NCBI RefSeq assembly: GCF_009707465.1
Contig: NZ_CP046120.1
Span: 3,687,501-3,751,500, forward strand
DNA: 64,000 bases
Source: Novosphingobium sp. Gsoil 351
GTDB taxonomy: Bacteria; Pseudomonadota; Alphaproteobacteria; Sphingomonadales; Sphingomonadaceae
Direction of reading: 5' to 3'
The translations under genes and the position numbers were made by a program. Position 1 is the first letter of the stretch; every line of letters begins with the position of its first letter. The notes under the pieces are model-generated. The model ran no database searches, had not been told where the DNA came from, and saw only the letters and a list, made by a program, of their open reading frames with translations. Below are positions 44,895 through 53,587 of this stretch, piece after piece.

Positions 44895-45509
44895 GTGCAA
44901 TTGCGGTGGCGAATCGCGGCTTTGGCGCTGGCATTCGGGGGCTTTTCGCTCGCGCTTCCCGCGCACGCGCAATTTTCGACGGGCTACAAGTTCCTGGAGG
45001 CAGTGCGCAAGAAAGATGGCCAGGAAGTCACTGACATGCTCGCCACCCCTGGCAGCACCCTGGTCAACACCAAGGACATTTCGACTGGAGACAGCGCGTT
45101 GCACATCGTTGTGGCGCGCCGCGACCTGACTTGGGTGCAGTTCCTCGCGGCCAAGGGCGCTAACGTCAATGCGCGTAACAACAAGGGGGAAACCCCCCTT
45201 CAGCTCGCCAGTAACCTGGGGTTTTCCGAAGGCGTAGAGTTGTTGCTCAAGCTTGGCGCGCGTGTGGATGAACCCAACAGCACCGGCGAAACGCCGCTGA
45301 TCGCGGCAACCCATCGCCGCGACGGGGCTCTGGCGCGGGTGTTGCTGAAGGCAGGGGCGAGCCCCTCGCGCAACGACAACTCCGGGCGCTCGGCGCTCGA
45401 TTATGCCACGCTCGACGGCCGTAGCAATCCGGTGCTGGCGGAGATCGAGAACGCCGCCAAGGCCGCTGCTGGCAAGCCCAAGGGGTCTGCTTACGGACCG
45501 AAATTCTAG
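44895..45509 (+). CDS. Exported ankyrin-repeat protein
   Basis: A 204-residue protein. It starts at GTG 44895 behind AGGAGG, with a signal peptide (WRIAALALAFGGFSLALPAH, cut near AHA). At least four ankyrin repeats follow: TGDSALHIVVARRDLTWVQF, KGETPLQLASNLGFSEGVEL, TGETPLIAATHRRDGALARV and SGRSALDYATLDG. Its partner in the periplasm is unknown. COQ9 follows after one base, an arrangement likely to mean co-transcription only. Confidence 0.85.
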   Translation: MQLRWRIAALALAFGGFSLALPAHAQFSTGYKFLEAVRKKDGQEVTDMLATPGSTLVNTKDISTGDSALHIVVARRDLTWVQFLAAKGANVNARNNKGETPLQLASNLGFSEGVELLLKLGARVDEPNSTGETPLIAATHRRDGALARVLLKAGASPSRNDNSGRSALDYATLDGRSNPVLAEIENAAKAAAGKPKGSAYGPKF

Positions 45510-45510
45510 C

Positions 45511-46182
45511 GTGGCGATTTCAGCCGATCTCACGCTCGACGAATTGCGGATAGCTCTGGCTCCCGCCATCGCGGATGCCGCAGTGTTCGACGGATGGACG
45601 CCGCTGGCGGTGGCCAATGCGGCCGAGAGCGAAGGGGTCGACGCGGAAGTCGCCAAGTTCGCGTTCAAGGCCGATGGCTCATCATCGGCGATGGTGCTGA
45701 TCGGGGCGTGGATCGCGGCGATCGACCGGGCGATGGCCGAAGCGCTCCCGCTCGAAACGCTGGCGCCGCTCAAGATCCGCGAGCGCATCCGCCGCCTGGT
45801 CCAGTTTCGGCTCGACGCGGTGGCGGGGCAGCAGGAAGCGCTGCGCCGCGCGCTGGCAATCATGGCGATGCCGCAGAACGCAGCGCGGGCGCTGCGGCTG
45901 GGCTGGAAGAGCGCCGACGCGATGTGGCGCCTGGCGGGCGATACCGCGACCGACTACAACCACTACACCAAGCGCATGACCCTGGGTGCGCTCTATGCTT
46001 CGACCTTGACGGTGTTCGCGCAGGACGAGAGCGAGGGGTTCGCCGACACCAAGGCGTTCCTCGATCGCCGGATCGACAACGTCATGCAGTTCGAGAAGGT
46101 AAAAGCACAGGTGCTGCGGCCCGACGCAGAACGGTTCAGCCCGGCGCGGCTGCTCGGGCGGTTGCGGTACCCTGCGCGGTGA
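45511..46182 (+). CDS. COQ9 family ubiquinone biosynthesis protein
   Basis: A 223-residue protein of the COQ9 family, lipid-binding TetR-like proteins that help present the quinone precursor to hydroxylases. The family text is GWTPLAVANAAESEGVDAE at the N terminus and the C-terminal WRLAGDTATDYNHYTKRMTL, GALYASTLTVFAQDESE. Start is GTG 45511, one base after the ankyrin stop. Sphingomonads make Q10, which agrees with the presence of COQ9. Confidence 0.88.
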   Translation: MAISADLTLDELRIALAPAIADAAVFDGWTPLAVANAAESEGVDAEVAKFAFKADGSSSAMVLIGAWIAAIDRAMAEALPLETLAPLKIRERIRRLVQFRLDAVAGQQEALRRALAIMAMPQNAARALRLGWKSADAMWRLAGDTATDYNHYTKRMTLGALYASTLTVFAQDESEGFADTKAFLDRRIDNVMQFEKVKAQVLRPDAERFSPARLLGRLRYPAR

Positions 46183-46230
46183 TCGTGCTTCTCCCGTAAG
46201 GGGAGAGGGGTACCTTGACTCCTTGGTCAC

Positions 46231-46257
46231 CAGTTAATGAGAACCAGTTGCAATTAG
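46231..46257. promoter_or_regulatory. Possible Fur-type operator before feoAB
   Basis: The stretch TTAATGAGAACCAGTTGCAA followed by TTA lies about 30 bases before the feoA start and resembles alphaproteobacterial iron boxes (AATGAGAA with a GCAATT half). TTGACT at 46214 could be the -35 box. The match is imperfect and rests on eye inspection only. Confidence 0.35.
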
Positions 46258-46282
46258 CCTTGCCATCTGCCACGCGTGGCGC

Positions 46283-46522
46283 GTGCAGCTCGATGAACTC
46301 CCCCTCGGCCAGCCGGCGCGGATTACCGCGGTGGATTGGGCGCAGCTGGTACCCGAAGAGGGGCAGCGGCTGCGTGCGCTGGGAATCGACAGCGGGGCTA
46401 AAGTCACGCTGGCCTATCGCGGAGTGTTCGCGGGGCGCGATCCGCTGGCGCTGGAGATCGGGCGGATGACGGTGGCTTTGCGCCGGATTCATGCGCACGC
46501 GATGACCGTCGAAGCCGTCTGA
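46283..46522 (+). CDS. feoA: Ferrous iron transport accessory protein FeoA
   Basis: A 79-residue SH3-like protein: MQLDELPLGQPARITAVDW, then RLRALGIDSGAKVTLAYRG and DPLALEIGRMTVALRR, the normal FeoA text. It sits at the cytoplasmic face and assists FeoB. Start GTG 46283. Its stop lies four bases before feoB, so the two form an operon, probably iron-controlled. Confidence 0.9.
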   Translation: MQLDELPLGQPARITAVDWAQLVPEEGQRLRALGIDSGAKVTLAYRGVFAGRDPLALEIGRMTVALRRIHAHAMTVEAV

Positions 46523-46526
46523 CCTC

Positions 46527-48377
46527 GTGACCCGCGCCATCCGCACCGCCGCGCTGGTCGGCAACCCCAACGCCGGTAAGAGCGCACTGTTCAACGCACT
46601 GACCGGCGCGCGGCAGAAGATCGCCAACTATCCGGGCGTCACCGTCGAACGCAAAGCGGGGCGGATGCTGCTGCCTTCGGGCGAGCCGGTCGAACTGGTC
46701 GATCTGCCGGGCAGCTATGGTCTAGATGCCACCAGCCCAGACGAGGAAGTGACGAGGCGGGTCATCCTCGGCGAGATGGTGGGGCAGGCCCGGCCCGATG
46801 CGCTGATCGTCGTGCTCGATGCCTCGAACCTCGAGCAGCACCTCGTCCTCGCGCAAGAGGTTATCGCGCTGGGGTTGCCGACGGTGGTCGCACTCAACAT
46901 GATTGACCTCGCCGAGCGCGACGGACTGGTGCTTGATCCCGCTGCGCTCGAAACCGCGTTGGGGGTGTCAGTGATCCCGACCGTCGCGGTGCGCCGCCGC
47001 GGCCTGACCGAACTCGCTGCCGCGATCGCCGAGGCCGAGCGCCGGGCGACCGAGCCCCTCCACCCGCGCCCGCACCTCGATCTCACCGAGCGACGGATGG
47101 AGGCGCATGCCATCGCCGAGGGTGCGATCCTTTCGGAGACCCGCCGCCATCGGCTGCATTCGCGTATGGACCGGGTGCTGCTCCACCCGTGGCTGGGGCC
47201 GATCATCCTGTTCGCACTGCTGTTCGTGATGTTCCAGGCGGTGTTCGCCGGGGCGACTCCGTTCGCCGACGCTCTGGAGGCCGGGGTCGCCTGGATTTCC
47301 GGTCAGGTGCGCGCGGTAATTCCGCCGGGTCTGGCGCGCGACCTGCTGACCGACGGAGTGCTTTCGGGCGTCGGTTCGGTGATCGTCTTTTTGCCGCAGA
47401 TCCTGATCCTGTTTTTCTTTATCCTGGTGCTCGAGGCGACCGGCTATATGGCTCGCGCGGCATTCCTGATGGACCGGCTGATGGCCGGCGTCGGCCTCTC
47501 GGGCCGCAGCTTCATCCCGCTGCTGTCGAGCTTCGCTTGCGCGATTCCGGGGATCATGGCGACGCGAAGCATAGCCGATCCGAGGGACCGGCTGACCACG
47601 ATCCTGATCGCTCCGCTGATGACTTGTTCGGCGCGGTTGCCGGTCTATGCGGTGATTATCGCGGCGTTCATTCCCAATCGCTCGGTCGGGGCTGGGGTCG
47701 GACTGCAAGGCTTGGTACTGTTCGCGCTTTACGTGATCGGGATCGTCGGCGCGATGGCGGTGGCGCTGGTGCTGCGCCGTTCGGTGACCAAGGGCGCAGC
47801 GAGCGGCTTCATCATGGAGCTGCCCAAGTACCAGCTGCCCACGGTCAAGGACCTCGTCCTCGGGTTGTGGCAGCGTGCGTGGATCTTCCTGCGCCGCGCG
47901 GGAACGATCATCTTCACCGTCACCGTGGTGCTGTGGCTGCTGCTCAACTTCCCCCGCGCCGCGCCGGGCGAGGATCAGGTCGATGCCAGCTTGGCGGGCC
48001 ATCTCGCCAACGGTCTCGCGGTGGTGGTCGAACCGATCGGCTTCAACCGCGACATCGCGCTCGCGCTGATTCCGGCGATGGCCGCGCGCGAGGTGGCGGT
48101 GTCCTCGCTCGCTACGACTTACGCCGTCGCCGCGAGCGACGAGGCGCAGACCGCGCAGAAGCTGGGCGACCAGCTCAAAGCCCGCTGGACCCTCCCGACC
48201 GCGCTCGCCTTCCTCGCCTGGTTCGTCTTCGCGCCGCAGTGCATGAGCACGATCGCGGTAACCCGGCGGGAAACGAATGGGTGGAAGTGGCCCGCCTTCA
48301 TGTTGGCATACCTGTTCGGGCTGGCTTACGTTTTTGCCGGCCTGACATACTGGACCGCGGTGGCAATCGGTCTGTGA
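46527..48377 (+). CDS. feoB: Ferrous iron transporter FeoB
   Basis: A 616-residue inner-membrane Fe2+ transporter. The N-terminal G domain shows GNPNAGKSALFNALTG (G1), VDLPGSYGLDA (G3) and LNMIDLAE (G4). After the helical spacer come the Gate motifs with the conserved Cys in LSSFACAIPGIMATR and LMTCSARLPVYAVII. The length is at the short end of the family, with a short C terminus ([14 protein letters not shown]). Start GTG 46527. A very small frame with a similar ending overlaps its stop. Confidence 0.93.
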   Translation: MTRAIRTAALVGNPNAGKSALFNALTGARQKIANYPGVTVERKAGRMLLPSGEPVELVDLPGSYGLDATSPDEEVTRRVILGEMVGQARPDALIVVLDASNLEQHLVLAQEVIALGLPTVVALNMIDLAERDGLVLDPAALETALGVSVIPTVAVRRRGLTELAAAIAEAERRATEPLHPRPHLDLTERRMEAHAIAEGAILSETRRHRLHSRMDRVLLHPWLGPIILFALLFVMFQAVFAGATPFADALEAGVAWISGQVRAVIPPGLARDLLTDGVLSGVGSVIVFLPQILILFFFILVLEATGYMARAAFLMDRLMAGVGLSGRSFIPLLSSFACAIPGIMATRSIADPRDRLTTILIAPLMTCSARLPVYAVIIAAFIPNRSVGAGVGLQGLVLFALYVIGIVGAMAVALVLRRSVTKGAASGFIMELPKYQLPTVKDLVLGLWQRAWIFLRRAGTIIFTVTVVLWLLLNFPRAAPGEDQVDASLAGHLANGLAVVVEPIGFNRDIALALIPAMAAREVAVSSLATTYAVAASDEAQTAQKLGDQLKARWTLPTALAFLAWFVFAPQCMSTIAVTRRETNGWKWPAFMLAYLFGLAYVFAGLTYWTAVAIGL

Positions 48378-48478
48378 TCCCCGTGCAAAACGTGGCGCTA
48401 CCGGTTGGCGGAAGGCCGGCAGGGGCCTACATCGCGGCGGGAATCACTAACTGGAGCGCGGTCGCGCTCGGACTTTAG
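48374..48478 (+). CDS. Tiny frame resembling a repeat of the FeoB C terminus
   Basis: GTG 48374 overlaps the feoB stop as GTGA and opens 34 codons. They end with [17 protein letters not shown], closely matching the FeoB ending [17 protein letters not shown] (12 of 17 positions). This suggests a partial tandem duplication of the feoB 3' end, kept in frame and coupled to feoB. Whether it is translated is not shown. It ends 11 bases before the ssb start. Confidence 0.4.
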   Translation: MIPVQNVALPVGGRPAGAYIAAGITNWSAVALGL

Positions 48479-48489
48479 GAGCGCGAGCA

Positions 48490-49029
48490 ATGGCGGGCAG
48501 TCTGAACAAGGTCATGCTGATCGGCAACCTCGGCGCGGACCCCGAGGTCAAGAGCTTCCAGAACGGCGGCCGCATCGCCAACTTGCGCATCGCCACCTCC
48601 GAGAACTGGAAGGACAAGGCCACCGGCGAGCGCAAGGAACGCACCGAGTGGCACAGCGTGGTGCTCCAATCCGACGGGCTGGTCGGGGTCGCCGAACGCT
48701 ATCTGCGCAAGGGATCGAAGGTTTACATCGAAGGTCAGCTACGCACCCGCAAGTGGCAGGACGCCTCGGGCAACGACCGCTATTCGACCGAAGTTTCGGT
48801 CGGCGGGATCGGTGGGGTGATGACCATGCTCGACGGCGCGCAAGGCGGTGCAGGAGGCGGCGGTGGCGGCAAGTCGGGCGGCGACTGGGGTGGCGGCGGA
48901 TCGTCAGTCGGTTCGCGCGGCGGCAGTGGCGGCTGGGGTAACGAGAGCGGCGGCGGTTCGTCGGGCGGCGGCTCGCGAGGCGGCGGTGGCGGTTTCGCGG
49001 ACGATCTCGACGACGATATTCCGTTCTGA
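48490..49029 (+). CDS. ssb: Single-stranded DNA-binding protein
   Basis: A 179-residue SSB. The OB fold covers residues 1-115: [40 protein letters not shown] and [16 protein letters not shown] long Gly/Ser-rich linker follows, and the acidic tip DDLDDDIPF binds partner proteins. Length and order are typical. It is read after feoB in the same direction, with GGAGCGCGAGC before the ATG as binding site. Confidence 0.95.
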   Translation: MAGSLNKVMLIGNLGADPEVKSFQNGGRIANLRIATSENWKDKATGERKERTEWHSVVLQSDGLVGVAERYLRKGSKVYIEGQLRTRKWQDASGNDRYSTEVSVGGIGGVMTMLDGAQGGAGGGGGGKSGGDWGGGGSSVGSRGGSGGWGNESGGGSSGGGSRGGGGGFADDLDDDIPF

Positions 49030-49078
49030 GGGCACAACTCGGCTATATACCCAACGCCGCTCGACACGTGCGGGGAGG

Positions 49079-49594
49079 TTAGTTGGTGTCGCGCTTGAGC
49101 GCAGCCAGCGCCGCGAACGGCCCGCTGCTGGCCTCGTCGGCCAACCCCGCGTCCTGGCGCACCCGATCCGCATTCGGGCCGGTCGCGTAGGGATCGATCG
49201 CCAGCGCCAGCGTTTGCGCCAGTTCCTCGCCGAGATCGAACCGAGTGCCTTCGTAAGAAATCTCGTCACAGGCGTCGGAGTCGATCTCCAACTCGACTTC
49301 CGGTTCCATCGAGCCCGTTTCGGGAACGAAGCGCAAGGTAACCGGCTCGTCCACCCGGGTCGCGAAGGGTTCATTCGAAATCGCGCACATTTGCGTGATG
49401 TCGGCGGTGATCCGCCCTGCCACGTCGATCGTGGGCCCGTCGCGTTGCATTTCGATCTCGGCCTCGAACCGTTCGATCGATTCGATTCCGATGCGCTTGG
49501 CCAGCGCGACGCGCTCGGCGGGATCGGCTTCGAGTCTGAGCGAACCATGCGGCAGCCCGCGGATGTCCACCCATCGCGAAAACTCGGGCGTCAT
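49079..49594 (-). CDS. DUF177 (YceD) family protein
   Basis: A 171-residue protein of the YceD/DUF177 family, in many bacteria encoded before rpmF and needed for 23S rRNA maturation. The text QMCAISNEPFATRVDEPVTL and SDACDEISYEGTRFDLGEEL is characteristic. No rpmF is near. ATG 49594 overlaps the stop of the chaperone gene upstream as ATGA, the usual pairing in alphaproteobacteria. Confidence 0.85.
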   Translation of the reverse strand: MTPEFSRWVDIRGLPHGSLRLEADPAERVALAKRIGIESIERFEAEIEMQRDGPTIDVAGRITADITQMCAISNEPFATRVDEPVTLRFVPETGSMEPEVELEIDSDACDEISYEGTRFDLGEELAQTLALAIDPYATGPNADRVRQDAGLADEASSGPFAALAALKRDTN

Positions 49595-50100
49595 GCGGTC
49601 AGCGTTCCTTCGAGCAGCGCCTCGTATGGTATGCGCTCGACCACAGCGTGAAAGCGCAGCAATTCTGCGGCCAGCGGCTCGGCATCGGCACCCTCGACCA
49701 AGGTAACGTTCCGCCCCACGGCCTCGGGCAGCGCCGCGCCGCCCACCGGCAGTGCGTCACGCAAGGCCCCAATCCGTCCGCCCAGCGTGGCCATGAGCTT
49801 GCCGACGTGTTTGCCGACCATCAGGTCGCCCACGCCCGACTGACGCAGTTGCGAGTCCATGTCCTCGATGAACAATTCGGTCAATGCGACCGAACTGGCG
49901 TTGTCGCCCTCGCGCTCGATGCGCAGCAGGACGATCGCCAGCACCAGCGTGATCATGTCGAACCGGCCCTCGATCGTGTCGGCGACGCTGCAATCGCGGT
50001 ACCAGCGCTTGTCGCGCGCCTCGGTGACCACTGCGTGCCACAGCGCCAGGCGTGGCGGCAGGATGGGGGCAGGGCGGAACAGGCGTTGGAGCAGGTTCAT
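49591..50100 (-). CDS. Ubiquinol-cytochrome c chaperone (CBP3-type)
   Basis: A 169-residue protein of the Ubiq_cyt_C_chap family, which helps assemble the cytochrome bc1 complex. Landmarks are ALWHAVVTEARDKRWYRDCS, DTIEGRFDMITLVLAIVLLR and ELFIEDMDSQLRQSGVGDLM with VGKHVGKLMATLGGR. ATG 50100 is chosen because homologous sequence begins there (MNLLQRLF). The frame could start at 50124. It overlaps the DUF177 gene by four bases and diverges from bamE. Confidence 0.88.
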   Translation of the reverse strand: MNLLQRLFRPAPILPPRLALWHAVVTEARDKRWYRDCSVADTIEGRFDMITLVLAIVLLRIEREGDNASSVALTELFIEDMDSQLRQSGVGDLMVGKHVGKLMATLGGRIGALRDALPVGGAALPEAVGRNVTLVEGADAEPLAAELLRFHAVVERIPYEALLEGTLTA

Positions 50101-50256
50101 GGCATTCCCGTGGAGCGCGATCATTCAGCGCCAATTCAACCGCCATGCGGCCTTGTCGTAACAGGGCCGAACCCCTAAAGGTCGCCCGCAGAACGATATA
50201 GGGTCGCGTTCGCCTCACGCCAAGCTGCGTGGCGGGCGGTCCCAGCGGAGATTTCG

Positions 50257-50751
50257 ATGCGCCTTTCAGGCCGACTTGTTTTGGGAACCGGCGTGCTTGC
50301 GCTCGCGTCCGCTTTCACTGGCGGCTGCGCCAGCATCAAGGATCATCGCGGCTATTATGCCGATGCAACGCTGATCGCTTCGGTCCAGCCGGGCGTCGAC
50401 AACAAGCAGTCCGTCGAGAAGACGCTCGGCCGCCCGACCTTCACCAGCGAGTTTGGCACGCCTTCGTGGTACTATGTCGCAACGAATACCTCGCAGGCTC
50501 CGTTCGGCCGTCCGCGGACCACCGAACAGTCGATCCTGAAGGTAAACTTCGATCCCGCGGGCAACGTCAGCGCGGTCAATCTGACCGGTAAGGAAAAGGT
50601 CGTCCGGCTCAGCCCCGATGGCGACAAGACCCCCACGTTGGGCCGCGAACGCAGCTTCTTCGAGGATCTCTTCGGCAATATCGGCGCGGTCGGCGCGGGC
50701 GGCGGCGCGCCACAAGGCGGCGTCGACGGCGGCGGACCGAACGGGAGCTGA
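50257..50751 (+). CDS. bamE: Outer membrane assembly lipoprotein BamE
   Basis: A 164-residue lipoprotein (lipobox TGGC, Cys24) of the SmpA/OmlA family, a subunit of the BAM machine that inserts beta-barrel proteins. The domain shows IASVQPGVDNKQSVEKTLGR, PTFTSEFGTPSWYYVATNTS and ILKVNFDPAGNVSAVNLTG. The Gly-rich C terminus is variable in the family. It is divergent from the CBP3-type gene, and hslV follows after 50 bases. Confidence 0.9.
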   Translation: MRLSGRLVLGTGVLALASAFTGGCASIKDHRGYYADATLIASVQPGVDNKQSVEKTLGRPTFTSEFGTPSWYYVATNTSQAPFGRPRTTEQSILKVNFDPAGNVSAVNLTGKEKVVRLSPDGDKTPTLGRERSFFEDLFGNIGAVGAGGGAPQGGVDGGGPNGS

Positions 50752-50801
50752 TTTGGCGGGTGGCTTGAAAAGGCGCGCCCTCAACTCCCATATCCGCCCC
50801 C

Positions 50802-51362
50802 ATGGACGGAAACCGGGCGAGCCACGGCCTCGAACAGTGGCACGGCACCACCATCATCGGGGTCAAGATCGGCGAGCGCACCGTGATCGCGGGCGATGGT
50901 CAGGTCTCGATGGGCAATACCGTTATGAAGCCCAACGCCCGCAAGGTGCGGCGGCTGCATGACGGCAGCGTGATCGGCGGGTTCGCCGGCGCGACCGCCG
51001 ATGCGTTCACCTTGTTCGAGCGGCTCGAGAAGAAGCTGGAAGCGCATCGCGGCCAACTGATGCGCGCTGCGGTCGAGCTGGCCAAGGACTGGCGGACGGA
51101 CAAGTACCTGCGCAACCTCGAGGCGCTGATGATCGTTGCCGACAAGGACGTGCTGTTGATCCTCACCGGCAACGGCGACGTGCTCGAACCCGAAGGCGGA
51201 ATAGCGGCGATCGGCAGCGGCGGTAACTACGCACTGTCGGCCGCGCGGGCGCTTGTCGAGTACGAAACGGATCCCGAAAAGCTCGCCCGCCGGGCGATGC
51301 GGGTGGCGAGCGAGGTGTGCGTCTTCACCAACGATCGGGTGACGCTGGAAGAGATTTCCTGA
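50802..51362 (+). CDS. hslV: ATP-dependent protease subunit HslV
   Basis: A 186-residue proteasome-type peptidase. The mature N terminus is the catalytic Thr after HG in [20 protein letters not shown]. Further text is [40 protein letters not shown] and [17 protein letters not shown]. It forms the inner ring of HslVU in the cytoplasm. hslU follows after 104 bases that contain a palindrome. Confidence 0.95.
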   Translation: MDGNRASHGLEQWHGTTIIGVKIGERTVIAGDGQVSMGNTVMKPNARKVRRLHDGSVIGGFAGATADAFTLFERLEKKLEAHRGQLMRAAVELAKDWRTDKYLRNLEALMIVADKDVLLILTGNGDVLEPEGGIAAIGSGGNYALSAARALVEYETDPEKLARRAMRVASEVCVFTNDRVTLEEIS

Positions 51363-51381
51363 CCCGAGCTATCGAATTATT

Positions 51382-51449
51382 CCCGCTCATGTCGAGCGAA
51401 GTCGAGACACGCCGCGTGACATCCCTCGACTTCGCTCGGAATGAGCGGG
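51382..51449. repeat. Palindromic repeat between hslV and hslU
   Basis: Arms 51382-51409 and 51422-51449 pair with four mismatches in 28. The left arm starts CCCGCTCATGTCGAGCGAAG, shared with the perfect palindrome at 40706. It ends 16 bases before the hslU start, so it could fold in the hslVU message and damp or separate translation. Confidence 0.8.
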
Positions 51450-51465
51450 CCTTTTGGACGACGAA

Positions 51466-52767
51466 ATGAAAGACAACCTCACCCCCAAAGCCATCGTCGC
51501 CGCGCTCGACGAGCATATCGTCGGGCAGGCGGACGCCAAGCGCGCGGTCGCGGTGGCGTTGCGCAACCGCTGGCGGCGCCAGAAGCTGAGCCCCGAGCTG
51601 CGCGACGAGGTGACGCCGAAGAACATCCTGATGATCGGCCCCACCGGCTGCGGCAAGACCGAGATCAGCCGCCGCCTGGCCAAGCTGGCCGAAGCGCCGT
51701 TCGTCAAGGTCGAGGCGACCAAGTTCACCGAGGTCGGCTACGTCGGGCGCGATGTCGAGCAGATCGCCCGCGATCTGGTCGAGGAAGCGATCCGGCTCGA
51801 AAAGGAGCGCCGCCGCGAGGCGGTGCGCGAGGCCGCTTCGAGTGCGGCGATGGACCGCCTGCTCAAGGCGCTGGTTGGCGACGGCGCTTCGGAGGCGACG
51901 CGCGAGGCTTTCCGCCAGCGCATCGTCGAGAACGCGATGAACGACACCGAGGTCGAGATCGAGGTCGAGGACGCGCCATCGATGCCGTTCGACGTGCCCG
52001 GGATGGGCGGCAACGTTGGCATGATCAACCTGTCCGACATGATGGCCAAGGCGATGGGCAAGAACAGCACCAAGCGCCGCAAGCTGCGCGTGCCCGAGGC
52101 GTGGGACAAGCTGGTCGACGAGGAAGCCGAAAAGCGCATGGACCAGGACGACGTCGCTCGCGTCGCGCTGGCCAACGCCGAGACCAACGGGATCGTCTTC
52201 CTCGACGAGATTGACAAGATCGCAGTGTCCGACGTGCGCGGCGGATCGGTCAGCCGCGAGGGAGTCCAGCGCGATCTGCTGCCGCTGATCGAGGGCACAA
52301 CGGTGGCGACCAAGTACGGCCCGATGAAGACCGACCATGTGCTGTTCATCGCCAGCGGCGCGTTCCACGTCGCCAAGCCCAGCGACCTGCTGCCCGAACT
52401 GCAAGGGCGGCTGCCGATCCGGGTTGAGCTCGCCGCGCTCACCGAAGAGGACTTCGTCCGCATCCTCTCTTCAACCCGTGCCAACCTGGTCGAACAATAC
52501 CGTGCGCTGCTCGCTACCGAGAACGTTGCGCTGGCGATCGGCGAAGACGCGATCCGCGAGGTCGCCGCGATTGCCGCGCAAGTAAACGAGGCGGTCGAAA
52601 ACATCGGCGCGCGGCGCTTGCAGACGGTAATGGAGAAACTGCTCGAGCAAGTCAGTTTCGAGGCCGAGGATCGTCAGGGCGAAACCGTGACGGTCGATCA
52701 GGCCTATGTCCGCGAGCGCCTCGCGGTGCTCGCCAAAGACAGCGATTTGAGCCGCTATATCCTGTGA
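51466..52767 (+). CDS. hslU: HslUV ATPase subunit HslU
   Basis: A 433-residue AAA+ unfoldase that feeds proteins to HslV. Walker A is GPTGCGKTE near residue 60, the I-domain follows, Walker B is [11 protein letters not shown], and the sensor and C terminus ([19 protein letters not shown], needed to dock in HslV) are intact. Start ATG 51466 ([20 protein letters not shown]) is preferred over TTG 51454. Confidence 0.95.
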   Translation: MKDNLTPKAIVAALDEHIVGQADAKRAVAVALRNRWRRQKLSPELRDEVTPKNILMIGPTGCGKTEISRRLAKLAEAPFVKVEATKFTEVGYVGRDVEQIARDLVEEAIRLEKERRREAVREAASSAAMDRLLKALVGDGASEATREAFRQRIVENAMNDTEVEIEVEDAPSMPFDVPGMGGNVGMINLSDMMAKAMGKNSTKRRKLRVPEAWDKLVDEEAEKRMDQDDVARVALANAETNGIVFLDEIDKIAVSDVRGGSVSREGVQRDLLPLIEGTTVATKYGPMKTDHVLFIASGAFHVAKPSDLLPELQGRLPIRVELAALTEEDFVRILSSTRANLVEQYRALLATENVALAIGEDAIREVAAIAAQVNEAVENIGARRLQTVMEKLLEQVSFEAEDRQGETVTVDQAYVRERLAVLAKDSDLSRYIL

Positions 52768-52777
52768 GTCGCTACGC

Positions 52778-53512
52778 CTAGTCCGCGATCTCCTTAGCCA
52801 GTTCGAGCACTTGTGCGGCCCACTCGGGACGGCAGATCAAAAGGTCGGGGATATAGGTGTCGGGCCGGTTGTAGACGAGTGGGCTGCCGTCGACCCGGCT
52901 GACGTGGAGGCCGCAAGCCGTCGCCACGGCGGCGGGCGCGCATGAATCCCATTCGTGCTGGCCGCCGGTGTGGAAGTAGATCTCGGCTTCGCCGCGCACG
53001 ATCGCCATCGCCTTGGCCCCGGCGCTGCCCATCGGCAGCAGCTGCGCGCCGAGTGCGTCGGCAATCGCCAGCGCCGCGCTCGGGGGGCGGGTGCGGCTGA
53101 CGACCATGCGCGGCACGGGGGAAGCGGCAGGCAATTGCGGCGGCCGGTCGGTGCTTAGGAGCAAGCCCAGGCCGGGTAACGCCACTGCGCCGACCGCCGG
53201 CGCACCTTCGATCGCCAGGGCGACGTGGACCGCCCAGTCGCTCCGGCCTTCGCCATACTCGCGCGTGCCGTCCACCGGGTCGATGATCCACACCCGTGGG
53301 TTAGCCAGCCGCTCCAGGTTGTCCTTTTCCTCCTCCGAGAGCAGCCCGTCGGCGGGGCGCTGCTCGCGGATCGCGTGGACCAGGAACTGGTTGGCGGTCT
53401 GGTCCCCGGCCTTGCCCAGCGCCTTGGCCGAGAGCGTCCCCGACTTGCGCACTTCTAGCAGCAGCTTGCCTGCAACATCGGCGAGATGCGCCGCGAGTTC
53501 GGCATCAGTCAT
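52778..53512 (-). CDS. cysQ: 3'(2'),5'-bisphosphate nucleotidase CysQ
   Basis: A 244-residue inositol-phosphatase-type enzyme that removes the 3'-phosphate of PAP formed in sulfate assimilation. Metal-binding text is LLSEEEKDN, VWIIDPVDGTREYGEGRSDW and GQHEWDSCAPAAVATACGL. It is downstream of cysD and cysNC on the same strand, fitting its job. It converges on hslU with a 10-base gap. Confidence 0.88.
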   Translation of the reverse strand: MTDAELAAHLADVAGKLLLEVRKSGTLSAKALGKAGDQTANQFLVHAIREQRPADGLLSEEEKDNLERLANPRVWIIDPVDGTREYGEGRSDWAVHVALAIEGAPAVGAVALPGLGLLLSTDRPPQLPAASPVPRMVVSRTRPPSAALAIADALGAQLLPMGSAGAKAMAIVRGEAEIYFHTGGQHEWDSCAPAAVATACGLHVSRVDGSPLVYNRPDTYIPDLLICRPEWAAQVLELAKEIAD

Positions 53513-53587
53513 TGCAAACTACCCCCCAACCGCTCGCGTCGAGCTCGTCTACGCCGCTCGACACGAGAGGACGGTGGGTTGCAAGAT

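Noticed and set aside
46186-46206. Hairpin after COQ9 as a terminator
   Set aside because: A five- to six-base stem is present but no T-run follows, so support is too weak to list.
47189-48478. Plus-strand 429-codon frame across feoB
   Set aside because: It is feoB read in another frame, with Arg/Gly/Asp-rich nonsense. Only its last 34 codons, after the feoB stop, were kept as a possible tiny gene.
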